A stretch of 64,000 bases of DNA from Riptortus pedestris (GCA_019009955.1 CM032230.1:109651001-109715000); one strand, 5' to 3'; positions 45,358 to 57,837 are shown, counted from the stretch's first letter. The notes: generated by a model from the sequence alone, not told the origin. Numbers and translations: made by a program.

Positions 45358-45478
45358 AATCTTAAGGAATATCAGCTATTTAGGTTGTACTCATGGCGCC
45401 ATTTTCGAATAATTTCTTAAAATTAAATTTCAATCGATCCTACCAAGTAGATGATGATAATGAAGTCCTTTCAAAATG

Positions 45479-45528
<50 letters not shown>

Positions 45529-46191
45529 CGTTCGTCATTTTTATTTGATCTTTATTAAACTCGATATTTAAACATTTTAGACCGGCTGAAATCGGACTAG
45601 TGGGTGGGAGGGTGGAATTTCTAAAATGCAAAATATCTACGTTATTATACGTCGGATCGGAAAATTGTATAGAACCTATTTTATTACAAATTTGATCATC
45701 TATTAATGAAGATATATACAGTTTTTATGTTTCTTAAATATTAACCGAGATATTGGCATTTTTTTTAGTTTTCATCCTAGTAAACTACCACTCCTTCTCA
45801 TGTCATACAACCAATAAACTGTTATTTCATGAGCCGCTTTATTCAAAACTTAAGTATCAAATATTTTATTCCTCAAACCGTTAGTGTGTAAGACACATGC
45901 AAATGCTTAGTGTGATCATCATTCATGCAACTTTAATATTCATATTTGTTAATGTTTGAGGATGGAGAGAGGGTGTTCGGAATTTCAAATTAACCCTTCA
46001 TTATGAAGTCTGAATGAAAAATGTTATTGAACCAAACTTGTTTCAATTTTGTTGTTGTATATATTTATTCGTAACTGATATATTGAGAGAGTTATTAGTA
46101 TTTCCTTGTTTTCAATCTTTAGTAAGTTACTATTGTGTAATCCTAGCAAGTGGGAAATCTGCCAAGTTGACGCTGCCCTAGAGTGGTGGAC
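45358..46191 (+). mobile_element. HINE, module D, long diverged copy
   Basis: 834 bp. Left end decayed (AATCTTAAGGAATATCAGC), GGTTGTACTCATGGCGCC, TA array at 45479-45527 with part of the palindrome lost, GGGTGGGAGGG, core, CCACTCCTTCTCATGTC, then the module D segment (GTGTAAGACACATGCAAAT, GAGGATGGAGAGAGGG). The right end is GTGGGAAATCTGCCAAG, a worn hairpin and GTGGAC before a T-run. Confidence 0.82.
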
Positions 46192-47327
46192 TTTTTTAGT
46201 TTATTTTAATAGTACTTTTTTTTGGATTTAAAACCAAAAAAAAAATAGGCAACCAATATTCACAACACCATCTTTCCCAAGGTTCTATTTTGGACGTGCT
46301 GCAACATGCATTTTAAGTTATTAAAAAGTAATAATGTCTAATGGATTTTTTTAAAATATTATTTTATTCTACAAATTATTTTTTGCTAAGTATAACATTT
46401 ATAAATATTTGTTCAGACATAGCAATTCCATGGCCGTTCCCAGGTAATGTAGATGAATACCAAATCTTCCTTACTTTCCGGAAATAATAAATTGATAGAG
46501 CCTAAAAATGCATACATGTATTGTATATGATCATAAAGATCATGTTTAATAATTACGCTTCTTATAAGTATTTTTATAAGACATTTTTTCGTAATTAAAA
46601 ATTGTATTCTTCAAACTATTAAAAATTGTTTTATTCCTCTTAGAAATAGTATTATATTTTTCGCAATATTAAAAAGTACAGAATAATATCAAGTCATTTG
46701 AATTTTTTCAATAAATTTATTTAAATGCTTTTGAACAGTATACAGTTATAGGATTGATTTATTACACTTTATAAATTAAAGTGAATGAATCATTCAAATG
46801 TTAACATTTTTCTGTATTTAAGAGTAATAAAATACAATAACGAAATAGAATGACGAAAATCCGACATGAGTGAGTAATGAAATCTTCAACACCGAGTTTT
46901 GCACCCTCAGCAAGTCTGGAAAGAATTCTTTTGGTATATTTATTAAACATTGACGAGAATCTTTAACATTAATTCTGCTGATAACGCTTTCTAGCCGGTC
47001 ATTTCATAAAGGTTAACAATCCTAATGTTAAACATTTGATCCGGGAATTATTGGCCTTGCCGTCCTGTTAAAACCTTGCGAAATGCTAAGGAAAAAATGG
47101 ACCGCAAGGAATAAAAACTTCAGTAAATTATTGGAATCTTAATTTTCATGTGGGAATGTTTGATAAGAGAATTTCCATTCAATGAGATTATATAAGACTT
47201 AATGTATTAAAATAATAAGTATGTTTTCTTTATGAAATTACACCTCGTTCGATTTTAAATCCGTCTTCAAATGCCCTTGTGATAACGAAAAAAGGTCCTT
47301 TCCTAATGCATTTAGCCAAACGTGATA
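46192..47327. other. Unassigned; complex block at 46850-47110
   Basis: AT-rich with long A/T runs. The block 46850-47110 is repeat-free and of balanced composition; see findings. Confidence 0.35.
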
Positions 47328-47791
47328 GTGGGGGTTTGCTGAAGGCTGAAAACTGAAAAATATAAATATCTCAGTTAATATTCAAAATAGAGAAGAAATG
47401 TATAAAACAATATTTATAGTACATTTAATTTGCCTTTACATTGGTTTTATATATTTTTTCGACGAGAAATATAATAAGGGAGATATGTCAAATTTTCGAA
47501 ATAATCCCCCTCGAAACCCCTGCCCTCCCCTCTGCCCAATTTTAGCCGTTAATGAACTTGATCTTTAGTTTATATGAAACGCTTATATATCGAGTTTGGT
47601 AACGATAAAACCGTAATTGCGGCCACAAGAGCGGTGACAGACAAATATTAAACAAACAACAACAAACAAATATATGCATAAATACAGTTTTGAATGGACC
47701 TCATTTTCTTCATCTCCTTCGTAGGGTCGATGGACATTTGAGGAACCTTTTCGAAACTCGCGTCATGAGTACCTTAAGTGAAATCTGCTAA
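47328..47791 (-). mobile_element. HINE, right end missing
   Basis: Begins in module A at AGTGGGGGTTTGCTGAAGG. Core, CCCCTGCCCTCCCCTCTG (G-run complement), GGCCACAAGAGCGGTGACAG (palindrome, decayed), and left end ACCTTAAGTGAAATCTGCT. An AAACAAACAACAACAAACAA run replaces the TA array. Confidence 0.82.
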
Positions 47792-48222
47792 TACTCTGAG
47801 GCGGTAGCAGAGGCCTTGGTAATTCAAGGACTGTACTGCTTATCAGTAAGACAATTTAGCTTTTTTTAGTTTCAATCGACCGAACTTTATGAGTTGACAA
47901 CGAAGCCAGGAGAGCCTTATCCCAGTAAGGTAATGTTCGGCTGGCCTAGAAGATGGAGGTAGCAGACACACAGATAAGAGACACCGCTTAGTTACCTTTT
48001 TTTTTTTTTTGGATGTGCTACAGGAACTAAGGGAGACGCGCCCCGCCTTCCAGCTTACGAGCTATTCCACACGTCCTGTCTGCCCAGTCCCTCTTAAGGG
48101 CTGTGATAACTCACTGTGATTTTTTGCCAGGCAAAGGTAAATGATTTCCTATACTCCTCAATTATCCAATAAATCTCTGCCATAGAAGTAGCCAAAAGTG
48201 AATTTAGAGTATTTACACATAG
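47792..48222. other. Unassigned sequence
   Basis: Higher-complexity sequence with a T run near 47998 and GC-rich CGCGCCCCGCCTTCCAGC at 48038. No gene or repeat recognised. Confidence 0.3.
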
Positions 48223-48430
48223 TCTGTCATGCAGGATCAGCGTAAAATAAGCAGATTTCGCATGTGCTGGTATTACACGCTTGTGATCTTATCTCACCAC
48301 ATATTCTCCATTTATATTTAAATAACCGATGAGTAGGAGAGTTTTACTGAAGGAAGAATACAAGGAAATACTAATAACTCGCTTAATACTTCAGTTACCA
48401 AAAATATACATAGAACAACAATTAAGACCA
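48223..48430 (-). mobile_element. HINE, module D, right part only
   Basis: GTCTGTCATGCAGGATCAGC (hairpin end, mutated), ATAAGCAGATTTCGCATG, TATCTCACCACATATTCTCC (module D) and TGAGTAGGAGAGTTTTACTG. Lost beyond the core. Confidence 0.7.
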
Positions 48431-49619
48431 TCAACAGTTTACTAATTTTTTTATAATACTAATAGATAATACTATTTTTCATAAATACATTCGCAAATTA
48501 TTTTACCTAAAATAGACCTTGTTAGGTATTTCTTCTTACTTTCTTATATTCGTGTGTGTTGTATTCATGTTTACATCACCATGTAGAGCATAGTAAAATA
48601 GATTACGAAGTAAATGTGTATGGATTAAATTAAATAGTAAAAATTTAAATATATTCTCTATTTAGTTGGTATTTACTTTGAGGCTATTTAGTTATCAGTT
48701 TATCTTTACATTGAGTTATTATGCGTACACATGTAGATGTACGCATGCACCTTATACACATGATCAAGGACACTCATACGCTCTACGATTAAAATCTTAG
48801 TAACAAACAGCTCAAAGTTTATAATCCCGTATTTTCAAATTATTTTTTTTTAGTTTAGATGCATTTTCAGTATCGTGACTAATCCGAGCCAATTGATACA
48901 TTTCTAATAATCTGATATGTATCGGAGGGGGGTGGGTAGGTTTCGCAAAAATCAATGTTTGATCTTGTTTTGTTTTTTTTAATTGAAAAGACAATACAAA
49001 TGAATATTAAATTTGGACAGAAGGAATGTCTCAAGGGATTGAGATAATAAAGTTAAAACTCTTTTACAATATAAGTAATGGGTCTTAAAGCAAAACAAGT
49101 TAAGAAACACATAATTTATTCCACATAATCACAAATGAACACAATTTTACTTAAAATAAGCAAGGGTGAGAAACTGTACCTTAAGAAGAAATAATAAAGT
49201 TCATTGTTTCAAAATAACATGTGTTAAAAGTTGTCTTCCTCTTTGAAGATGTGAGCTTGCTTACCAGTTATTACGGTATATTAGGGAAGCCTTACTTTTT
49301 TCCCTTGTATTGTAACTTATATTACTGAATTTAATTTCTCTGGGGTTTAAGACAGATAGCAATAGCTTTAATTTTATTTCCTGATTTCCGAAATTTTGTA
49401 TTAATCGTTTACTTTGTGAAATATATTTTAATTAGCAGTTTTAATTATTTTTGATATAGGAGAGGCTCTCTAAAAACCAACGTAACGGCTAACATCACAG
49501 CAATCATATGTATTATAGTGACTTAAAGATTATTTGTTCATACTCTCAACGAGATGATTAGCTGCAGTACTACAAATAATAACTTATTTCTAAACAAGAG
49601 ACATTGACTGCTTGCATAA
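48431..49619. other. Unassigned AT-rich sequence
   Basis: Contains a perfect small hairpin at 48721-48746. No repeats or coding sequence are otherwise recognised. Confidence 0.4.
48721..48746. repeat. Perfect 9-bp hairpin
   Basis: ATGCGTACA at 48721 and TGTACGCAT at 48738 are exact complements around an 8-base loop. No T-run follows, so it is not terminator-like. Function is unknown. Confidence 0.85.
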
Positions 49620-49871
49620 ATGTGCAATAGTATTGCTTCTATACACTTTTTCAATCTGACTTATAATGACGAAGATATTTCGAATTTTCCAAATTCCTCC
49701 CCTCTAACCCCCCCCTCCCATAGTCGATTTAACGAACTATAGCTTCCTTCTTACATAAGACTCTTATATATCGAGTAGGTAGGATCGATGGGCGTTTGAA
49801 GAATGTTTTCGAAAATCGCGTCATGAGTACGTCCTCAATAGCGGATTTCCCTTTAAGGAAATCTACTAAAA
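49620..49871 (-). mobile_element. HINE with central deletion
   Basis: Core (CAATAGTATTGCTTCTATAC), CCCCTCTAACCCCCCCCTCC and TATATATCGAGT join directly to AGGTAGGATCGATGGGCG, so the microsatellite and palindrome are missing. Left end TTTCCCTTTAAGGAAATCTA is present. Confidence 0.8.
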
Positions 49872-50160
49872 AGGCCCTAAAGCTTGAAGATTCTTATTCT
49901 GGTGATGTACTCCACAGATTCATCCCATCGAGAACCCCCTGGAAGCCGATTGCCTGGCTTATGGAGGCACTATAGAGCCATATTGCTCTCTATCTTCCAC
50001 CTATAACGAGGCCACTACTAGCAGGCCTAATGTCCCTTATTCCAAAGGACACAGTAACAGTCGTGTTTCTAAATATGGCGCAACATTCTTAGTATTAGGA
50101 AACTTAGAGGAACCTCTTTCGTTCATTTTTCCATCGTTATGCCAATTCCTGAAAACTGCG

Positions 50161-50305
50161 CAATTTAAAAAAAAAAAATCTGAAATGTATAATCGTGATA
50201 TTTTGTTTCCTATTCGTTTTTCGACCAATTCACAGGAAAAATAAATGTTTTTTTTGTTTTGTTACTCAGAGTAATTATTGTCATTTTCAATATTGTTGTC
50301 TAAAT
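50161..50305 (+). repeat. Dispersed repeat X, copy 1
   Basis: GATATTTTGTTTCCTATTCG, then GTTTTGTTACTCAGAGTAAT and ATTGTCATTTTC line up with two copies near 61.2 and 61.5 kb. Class unknown. Confidence 0.6.
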
Positions 50306-50978
50306 CTTCAAGAATTAATTGTTATTTACTTATATAATCATTTGACAGTAATGTTCTGAATGATTATTTCTCATATTGTAAACAGTATTAAACGGTATAA
50401 AAACTCTACGGTCTTTGCCAGACTTGGGCCTCCGCCACAATTTTACACCAGTTTGTAGCAAGGATTTTCCAACCCTGGACTCCTAGCCATTTCAAGTCCT
50501 TCCTCGGGTATCTTACTTTTGCCTGGGACTGCCCCTTCTCCTCGCTTCAGGTAAGTCATTTATCGATGTTCCATCCTCTCAACGGTCCCTCACCTGAGAA
50601 ATATACCCTTCCCCAATAGCACAGTGATATCAGGGCACAACTCCATGAAGTCTGAGTTGCTTCTGATCCGACATTTGTGCTGATCGTTCTCTGGTTCAAA
50701 TATCATTTTCCGGTTTTCCACGGTGATAATCAACTGCCATGTAGAACTGTTGGTCATCGGTCTGTAATGTATATCTCACTTTCGCCTTTCTGTGAAGACT
50801 CCTAAAGTATATTTCTGAGTATGGAAGCATCTTGTCTCTACGACCATCCTGGGCTTTTCAAGGTCGGTAGGGTTAGTAACGGAAAGTGTAGAAGGAGCTG
50901 CAAAACCCAGAAACTTAAAAATTACCCCATTAAACGATGATGGCAAAGTTGGAAGCCCAACGTGAAGAATATAAAAAG
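50306..50978. other. Unassigned GC-balanced block
   Basis: 50400-50940 has base composition unlike the surroundings and is free of low-complexity tracts. I looked for a frame on both strands and found only short pieces broken by stops; a decayed retroelement coding region is possible. No assignment is made. Confidence 0.3.
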
Positions 50979-51494
50979 TCCGTCACGCAGGGCCTGCGTT
51001 ATTAAGCAGATTTCCCAAGTGCATCGCGTATTTGCATTTATCTCAAAGCCTAAAAGTTCAATGAGAACAATATTTAGTAATTACGCTTCAAATAATGTGC
51101 TTCATTATATAACAGCTTAATGCTAATGAAATGAGTATGAGTGGGGATATACTGAGAGCTGAAAACCAAAAAAAACGCAAATATTTGTTAATAATCATGA
51201 TAGCAAAAAAACGCACATAACAACATGCAGAGAACATTATATTTGCAATATGATTGGTTCTATACAATTTTTCGATTCGAAGCATAATAACGGAGATATT
51301 AACAATTTTAAATACCCAGTTTGGTAACGCAATTGAAATAAATAAAAAAATTGCGACCACTAGAACGTCAACAGGCAAATATATATAAAATTTTGAACGG
51401 ACCTCATATTCGTCATCTTCTGGGTAGGATCGATGGACATTTCAGGACATTTTTTAAAAATTGCGTCATGGATACGGCCTTAAGGAAATCAGCT
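50979..51494 (-). mobile_element. HINE, module A, both ends present
   Basis: Hairpin end GTCCGTCACGCAGGGCCTGC, TTAAGCAGATTTCCCAAGTG, module A, core, then a deletion removes the G-run; ACCACTAGAACGTCAACAGG is the decayed palindrome. The left end is CCTTAAGGAAATCAGCT. Confidence 0.85.
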
Positions 51495-52048
51495 AAAAAA
51501 TTGATGACTAAATATGTTTTAATGAGGAGTAACTTAACTGTTTAATTATGTAAGCACCTGTTACGCTTCGTGCCTAATATATTACATACTCCATTCAAAA
51601 TTGACTTTAAAAGATTCAAGCGGTGATGGCAAGTTTGATCAGAGAGAGGAGTGTTGCCCCGAACAGTAATAGCCGAATCGTAGTGTTTATTAATTCCGGG
51701 CCCAGTTTAACTCGCGCAAAGTTCAAGGATGGGCCAGTATCATCAATAATGGGGCTCAATCGTCCTAATAACTGTGTTTTAGCTTTCCCCTCAATCTCTA
51801 TCGATACCTATTGGCTTATTATACACTTTGTTTACGACCGGGATACTCGAGCTCGATATGAATATGTAAAAACCGGTAGCAAAGAGCAGGCGGAACTTCT
51901 CGTCCGAGTGAAGTCAAATGTTTACAATTTAATTATTTGAGAGAAAAAAAAACCATTTGTCACAAAAGTGTATTAACTAGCTAAGCATAAAATGAATGGT
52001 TACTTGATACAGTAAGTAAGTGGTTCAACTAAGTTATAGATATATTAG
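51495..52048. other. Unassigned; 105-codon frame at 51623-51940
   Basis: A plus-strand frame of 105 codons in GC-balanced sequence (TTCCGGGCCCAGTTTAACTC). No recognisable domain, and no start context or neighbouring exon signal. It could be an unrecognised unique element or decayed coding DNA; kept as unassigned. Confidence 0.3.
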
Positions 52049-52199
52049 CAGATCTCCCTTAAAGGAAATCTGCTCTTGAGGTCGACTAGGCTACTCTTGA
52101 CGCGGTTTTAGAAAAAAATATCACAAATGTCCATCGATCCTACCCAGGAGATGACAAAAAGAAGTTCCGTTCAAAACTAACTATATATATATATATATA
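52049..52199 (+). mobile_element. HINE left end only
   Basis: AGCAGATCTCCC and GGAAATCTGCT form a left-end palindrome; GTCCATCGATCCTACCCAGG and the TA array follow. The element stops at the end of the array. Confidence 0.85.
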
Positions 52200-53696
52200 G
52201 TTTTTCGAGGACATTTTTATTATAGACTCAACAATTTAAAAAAAACCATTACCAATCTAATTAAGATTTTAATACTAAATGATATCAATAATAAAGGTAT
52301 AATATACTCAAATACGCTTTAAATGAATCAGTAAATAAGAAAAAATACGAGATTCTAAATTAAAATTGTTAGGAAATTTATAAAGTATTTTTTTTAAATG
52401 ACCCCCTCCCCCCAAAAAAAATCCAATTCTTAAAGCAAGTACATTGAAATGTATGTTTCCGTAGAGACATGACTATTTTCTTCAATATGACACTATTCTT
52501 CCGGCACGGTATTTTTTTTAAATATTTTATTCACTATTGATGCTAAAACCAAAGGGTAAACAAGAATATTATTTTAAGAAACGTTTTAATGGACTTCTAA
52601 GAGTGAAGATTCCATTAATTATTACCATACTGATACTTAATGACTTTGAATTAATTTAACTCAGCTTATTTATCTTACCATTAACATTAGAAAGAGCACA
52701 CCAGTTAGAAATAATAGAATAATCATAATAATATGACAATTTCTTAAACAGTTTCTATAATTTGTGTATCGCAAAAAACAATATGTCGGTGTTATAATGA
52801 TTGTTGCTATGATGATATATTGTGAATAATACCAGTGAATTCTTAATAAATTCTATTTATTGTCCAAATAATTAATTTTATTTCATATTATTCTTACATT
52901 TATGTTAAAACCAACAAAATCCTCCAAAACTATTTAACCAAAATATAGCTATAATGGTAAAAGCTGTTTTTAATCAGATAAAATGATTAAAAAAAATGTA
53001 AACGTTTATTTTAACACAAATGAATATATCTGTCATTAATATTCACTCCAGAGATATTATATTATTGAATAAAAATGAAAGCCCCTGCTATTAAGCGAAG
53101 CATAAAAAGTGATAAAATAATCAAAGTGAAATATAGCCGAGAGCAGAGAGTTGTTTCAACTTGAATAGGTCTTCCATTACATTTATTTTTAATTACTAAA
53201 ACTCACATTAACATATTCTGTTAGTGACAAGCAGAGCTTGTCTAACTATGGATCGTTCGCCGATGAAGTCAGCCTATCAATTTTAAATTGTTTTCACCAG
53301 AAAAAAATATGTTGCGTTATTTTCTATTATTTTCATTGACCAGAAATTAATGCTGCCAAAGACTCAATATTCCTTAGTGATCACATACAGTTGAGTGACT
53401 GCTAGGATAATGTATACATCTTCTACCTCTGTTTTCACAAACAGAGATCTTGATTTTACACCGAATCCCAGGAAGCACTACTGAACTCCAGCCAAACGAG
53501 AAATGAAGGCATCCGAAAAAGGTAAATAACACCTGAAAAAGTATTCCAATATCAATGTCAAAATTACTTGAGACCCATGATTAATAATAGGCATTAGCAA
53601 ATACACTAAAAGTTGGCTAAAAGTTAAAAAACAAATAAATATGAGCATTAATATTTGAGAAAGACTAGAATTTATAGAGCCATAACTGCCAATGGG
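52200..53696. other. Unassigned AT-rich sequence
   Basis: About 1.5 kb, no repeats or genes recognised. Confidence 0.4.
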
Positions 53697-53750
53697 CCTC
53701 ATTTTTGTCAACCTCAATTGCTATTTCCCCTAAATGGAAATCTGCTAAAA
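53697..53750 (-). mobile_element. HINE left-end scrap
   Basis: CCTCATTTTTGTCA, ACCTCAATTGCTATTTCCCC and AAATGGAAATCTGCT match the first part of the element on the minus strand, with the middle deleted. Confidence 0.65.
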
Positions 53751-53909
53751 AATAAAATAAAACTATGACTTTATCCGATTTATCAACGGTGCCACATTGT
53801 TTAATCTCCTATGTTACTAAAATGAATAAATAAAATATCTATATTCCCTCAAACTTAACCTCAGAACATGCCAAATAACAGATTTCTGGAATTACATACT
53901 AGAAATGAC

Positions 53910-54240
53910 GACACACCATATATTCTCCATTTCTAAGTGAATAAAAAAAATCCAATGAATAGAAGTGGGGTTATACTGAAAGCTGTAAACAAGGATGTAC
54001 AAATTACTTGCTTAATATTTGAGCGAACTGAATGTTTCAAACAATAATTGTAGATATCAATGGTTTATAATTCATTATAGTTACATAAGATTGAATCTGT
54101 ACTAATTTCCAAACCGGAGCATAATTACGGAGATATTTTGTATTTTTGAATTCACCCCTCCCCTTCTTCGACGTCTGATTTCATTCATTTACTAATAAGA
54201 TCTTTAGCGTGGAGTAAAACGGTTAAATATTAATTATGGT
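53910..54240 (-). mobile_element. HINE, module D, strongly diverged
   Basis: CACCATATATTCTCCATTTC (module D), AGAAGTGGGGTTATACTGAA, TTGCTTAATATTTGAGC, GAGCATAATTACGGAGATAT and GTAAAACGGTTAAATATTAA appear in the right order. Both ends are lost. Confidence 0.65.
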
Positions 54241-54404
54241 ATGGATCTAGTGAACATTTTCACTTATAGAACTTAAAATATTAATTGATAACGTTATCAC
54301 ACTACTGTATCTCAAATTATAAATGTCCACCGGAAAAATAAAATTGGGATTGAAGCTTGGAATACGTGGTCGTTTCATAGTATATTAGTTTATTGTTAAC
54401 GTGT

Positions 54405-54715
54405 GTTGACTAAAAGTGGGGGTTTACTGAAGGCTGAAAATTTAAAAAATGGAAATATGTCATTTATATTCGAGAGAGAAAAATGTTTATATCTAAATTT
54501 CAAGGAAATCGAATTAATTATAAGATTGTCTCTATACAATTTTTCTATCGGACTCCTAATAAATAATATATTTTGAGTTTCATAACTATTAAACCAAAAT
54601 CTGCGACCGCTAGCAGATATATATGTAGTTTTCATTTCCGTCGTCTTGTGGGCAGGTTCGAAGGACATTTGAAGAATTTTTTTTTATAAGCACTGTTATA
54701 AGTAGCTAGATGTTA
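54405..54715 (-). mobile_element. HINE, G-run deleted
   Basis: AAAGTGGGGGTTTACTGAAG, core, then a jump to TGCGACCGCTAGCAGAT and ATATATATG, GGGCAGGTTCGAAGGACATT and AAGAATTTTT. Right end and outer left end are missing. Confidence 0.72.
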
Positions 54716-55799
54716 ACCTCAAGAACGGATTAATCTCTAGCCGAGTGCAAAAAGAGGACAAGGCCGTGATTCGATGCCTGCCCCTGGCTTGACCTCACAA
54801 CTTAGAAATTCAAGAGCCTTATTGTCCTCTTGTTGATTAACAATTTCGTTCATTTGAATGAATGTAAAAATTGGTCGTGCTTTTTGCCGAGGTAGAAAAA
54901 AAAACTCAATAGCCTTCCATTAAGGTAAATAACCCTGAGTTTGACATTGAGCAACACGCTTTTTTCATATCACTCATTTTCCGTTGTTGTTTTCCTCATG
55001 TAAAACGTGGATAAGACAATTGAAATATAAAACTCTGTTTAATATAATCACTTGGAACTCAAAATAATTTACTTTTTAGTAGTCATTGTTCTTGGTCTGT
55101 ATTATATTATGGATTTTATTCATTTTCCTTGTAAATTGTCTTCCATTGTTTAACTAATTACGTCTGATGTTAATCCATTGATAACCGTGTCAAAACTTGA
55201 AATGCAAATTTTATAAAAATTCGTGGATGAATTGAACAGATTAAATGATTTAACTATATAATATATTTTACATAATTTGTATTTATTATTGTTTAAAATG
55301 AAATAACAATTATTAAAACCAAATTAATAATTACAAGACACCAGACGAAAACGGGATTACAACATTAATGACCTAATTGAAAAGGAAAATGTAAAGAACA
55401 TTAATATAGTTTCTGAAAATTTTAAACTTAAAAGTAATTAATAAAATGAAAGTTTAATTTATCTCAGTCGATAGTATAAATTTTGCAATAAATTATAAGT
55501 GTTCACAAGAAACCTTGAGAGTCAGGAAAACTTGGGGGAGGTGTATGGTGTTCGAAGGGAATTGAAGACATGTTTCAAATGATTTTTACACATCGTAATA
55601 ACTAAGGGAGAAATAGGGTTTATAATATATGGATGACGTCGTCTGTGTATCATTCATATGCCTGAGGAATCTGCGTTAGATGTGTGGCTATGCATTAATG
55701 ACTTCTTATTGGGTGTAATTAGACATAAATAAACGTTATCCTTTGAGACAAACGTTTTGAAGTCAACATCTCCAAATGCTAAGAGCATTTTTCAGTATT
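54716..55799. other. Unassigned; complex block at 55640-55745
   Basis: AT-rich. Block 55640-55745 has clustered homeodomain/POU/forkhead-like sites (see findings). At 54740-54800, GGCCGTGATTCGATGCCTGC looks B-box-like, without an A box. Confidence 0.35.
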
Positions 55800-56045
55800 A
55801 AAGATCAAGTTTGTTAATGCCTGATATTGAGCCAGGGGGAGTGGGATTTAGAGAGGGAATTCGTATGTATCTTTTTTATAATGTATCTGTATTACAAAAT
55901 TATTATACAGCGAATCTCTTTTATTGTGACATTGAATACATTTTTTTTCAATTGCAGTATTACTTTTATTATGACAAATATTTAGCTTTAATTTTGCCGT
56001 TTTCAGTCTTCAGTCAAACCCCAATCGAACACATGACAACATCGC
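55800..56045 (+). mobile_element. HINE inner fragment, diverged
   Basis: AAAGATCAAGTTTGTTAATG, CCAGGGGGAGTGGGATTTAG, then a gapped core and TTTTCAGTCTTCAGTCAAAC. Both ends are missing. Confidence 0.6.
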
Positions 56046-56401
56046 TGTAAGTTGTGATTACTAACCCCCCAATGTTCGGTTTTGTATTCTTTTTTCCTAA
56101 AGTTCCTTACTAAGGATGTGTAATAAAGAACAAAAATTGAGGCGACTTCATTTGTGGACCATTCTAGTACGGAGATATGTTTATCCTTCAGATCGTCATT
56201 ACTAACTGTGAGCTCCTAATTTTACAATGAGTGGGGCTGAAAGTGCAACGAAGATACTCTGCTGCTAAAATAAATAATTTTGGTAGGAAAAGACAAACAC
56301 ACGCACTCGCAGTCATATATACATATAGTTTTGAAAGTGGAACCATATCGAGTTAAAACAAAAACATGTTTTTGTCCTTTATAACATCCTATTAATTTTC
56401 A
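56046..56401. other. Unassigned sequence
   Basis: No repeat or gene recognised. Confidence 0.35.
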
Positions 56402-56623
56402 GGGGCTCAGGTTAGCCATATGAGTTAAAGCGTTGACCTTAATCTCACATGGTAAACCTAGAGTGGCGAGTTCGATTCTTGCCTGGGCAAAGGAAATTAT
56501 TTAGTGACGGAATTCATTAAATAACATCCTAAATTCCACCTGGGCTAGAAAAGGGTTGTAAACTGTAGATAACCCGTCCCAATTAGCCTTATTTGCAAAA
56601 AGTGGACGTTAATAAATAATAAT
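56402..56623 (+). mobile_element. tRNA-derived SINE, full length
   Basis: The cleanest copy: GGGGCTCAGGTTAGCCATAT head, GTGGCGAGTTCGATTCTTGC (B box), GGAAATTATTTAGTGACGG, GTAGATAACCCGTCCC and tail GTGGACGTTAATAAATAAT. Confidence 0.88.
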
Positions 56624-57264
56624 ATTAATTTTCATTCGAGCATTCACACTTCTTATCAAGAGGTTACTTTTTCTCTAATTTTTATAATCTTTATCTATAT
56701 GATTAACCAGTATTGTCAAACGTTTCCTCTTATCACATTAACATTTTAAAAAGTTTCTTTTAAATATCATTAAAACCAAATCTATATTGGTCGTACAATG
56801 TAATAACTGGTCAATGATTGTGGACTAGCCAATCTAAAAGTTAGAGAAAAAGGTGCTACAACGCTTAAAAGGCGTTGGGAATGAAAATAAATAAGATGTT
56901 ATAAAGAAGAAAAAAAGTTTTGTCTTTGGCCTAGTGTGGCTACACTTTGAAACTATTTAAAAGGGGTTCATCTGTAGTAAAGAAGGTATATTCTGAAGCC
57001 TACTTTCAATCATCTAGTCCATAAATGCATTCCGTATTATTTGACGGTACTATTGTAAAAGTTGCGAATTTGTAAGAATTTGGAGAACTTAATGAAAGGA
57101 AGTAACTTCCTCAAAAATCGCCCAAGGATTATACAGCGAAAGCACGAACAATAAACTTGTATATTAGCCATAAATGTTTTGCTATTTAATAAGCTACTTG
57201 TGGGTTTAAAGCTTTATCATTCATTTATTCGGATTCCATTTTGTATAGAGCAACCATATAATAG
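56624..57264. other. Unassigned AT-rich sequence
   Basis: No repeat or gene recognised. Confidence 0.35.
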
Positions 57265-57500
57265 CATTCTGGCAAAGCAGGAGTATAAGGAAGAAAGGGA
57301 AGTAAGATGGAATGGAGGGGTTTAGCCGAGCAAGCACAAGTAATATTATTGGGATCTATTTGGCCTGTGAGAGCTGTACGTGATATGCCCTCACCAATCC
57401 ACCTTTGATTTATCACTCTACATCTCTTATATAATTCTTATCTTCTTTATCTTACATACCCTTTATATGCCGTTCTTATATACTTCTTTCGCTGCCTTAT
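57265..57500. other. Island, purine-rich then pyrimidine-rich
   Basis: Purine-rich at 57270-57330 (AAGGAAGAAAGGGAAGTAAG), pyrimidine-rich at 57385-57500 (TCACTCTACATCTCTTATAT). Less GC-rich than the other islands but with the same strand switch. Confidence 0.35.
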
Positions 57501-57837
57501 GTATCTTGCAATCTATATTTTATTACCGAACTCAACCTATACTGCCACTCTGAATCCAGTTTTATTGCAACTTTCTTTCTTCTTGTTCGCGTAGTATGTC
57601 TCCCATGATGGCACATGTTTATCAACATTATTGCAGTGTATATTTTATGAGCAAATGAATAATGTTTATTGTCTTATTTATTGGTAACAATATCAATATA
57701 ACATTCATAAGGATATTCTTTATTCTTGGTCCCAGGTTTATTTTTTTTTTAAAAAAAAGCCTTGTCATGTGTAGGTGTGATCTATTCCATTAAAAATACT
57801 CAGCTATTTGGATATTTCTGTTGTTATTCTTGAATTT

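Noticed and set aside
48880..48945. G-rich GGAGGGGGGTGGGTAGG as a HINE G-run
   Set aside because: Flanks do not follow the HINE order; could be a G-quadruplex by composition, but isolated.
51623..51940. 105-codon plus frame in GC-balanced DNA
   Set aside because: Suggestive composition but no domain, no supporting start or splice context; left as unassigned rather than called a gene.
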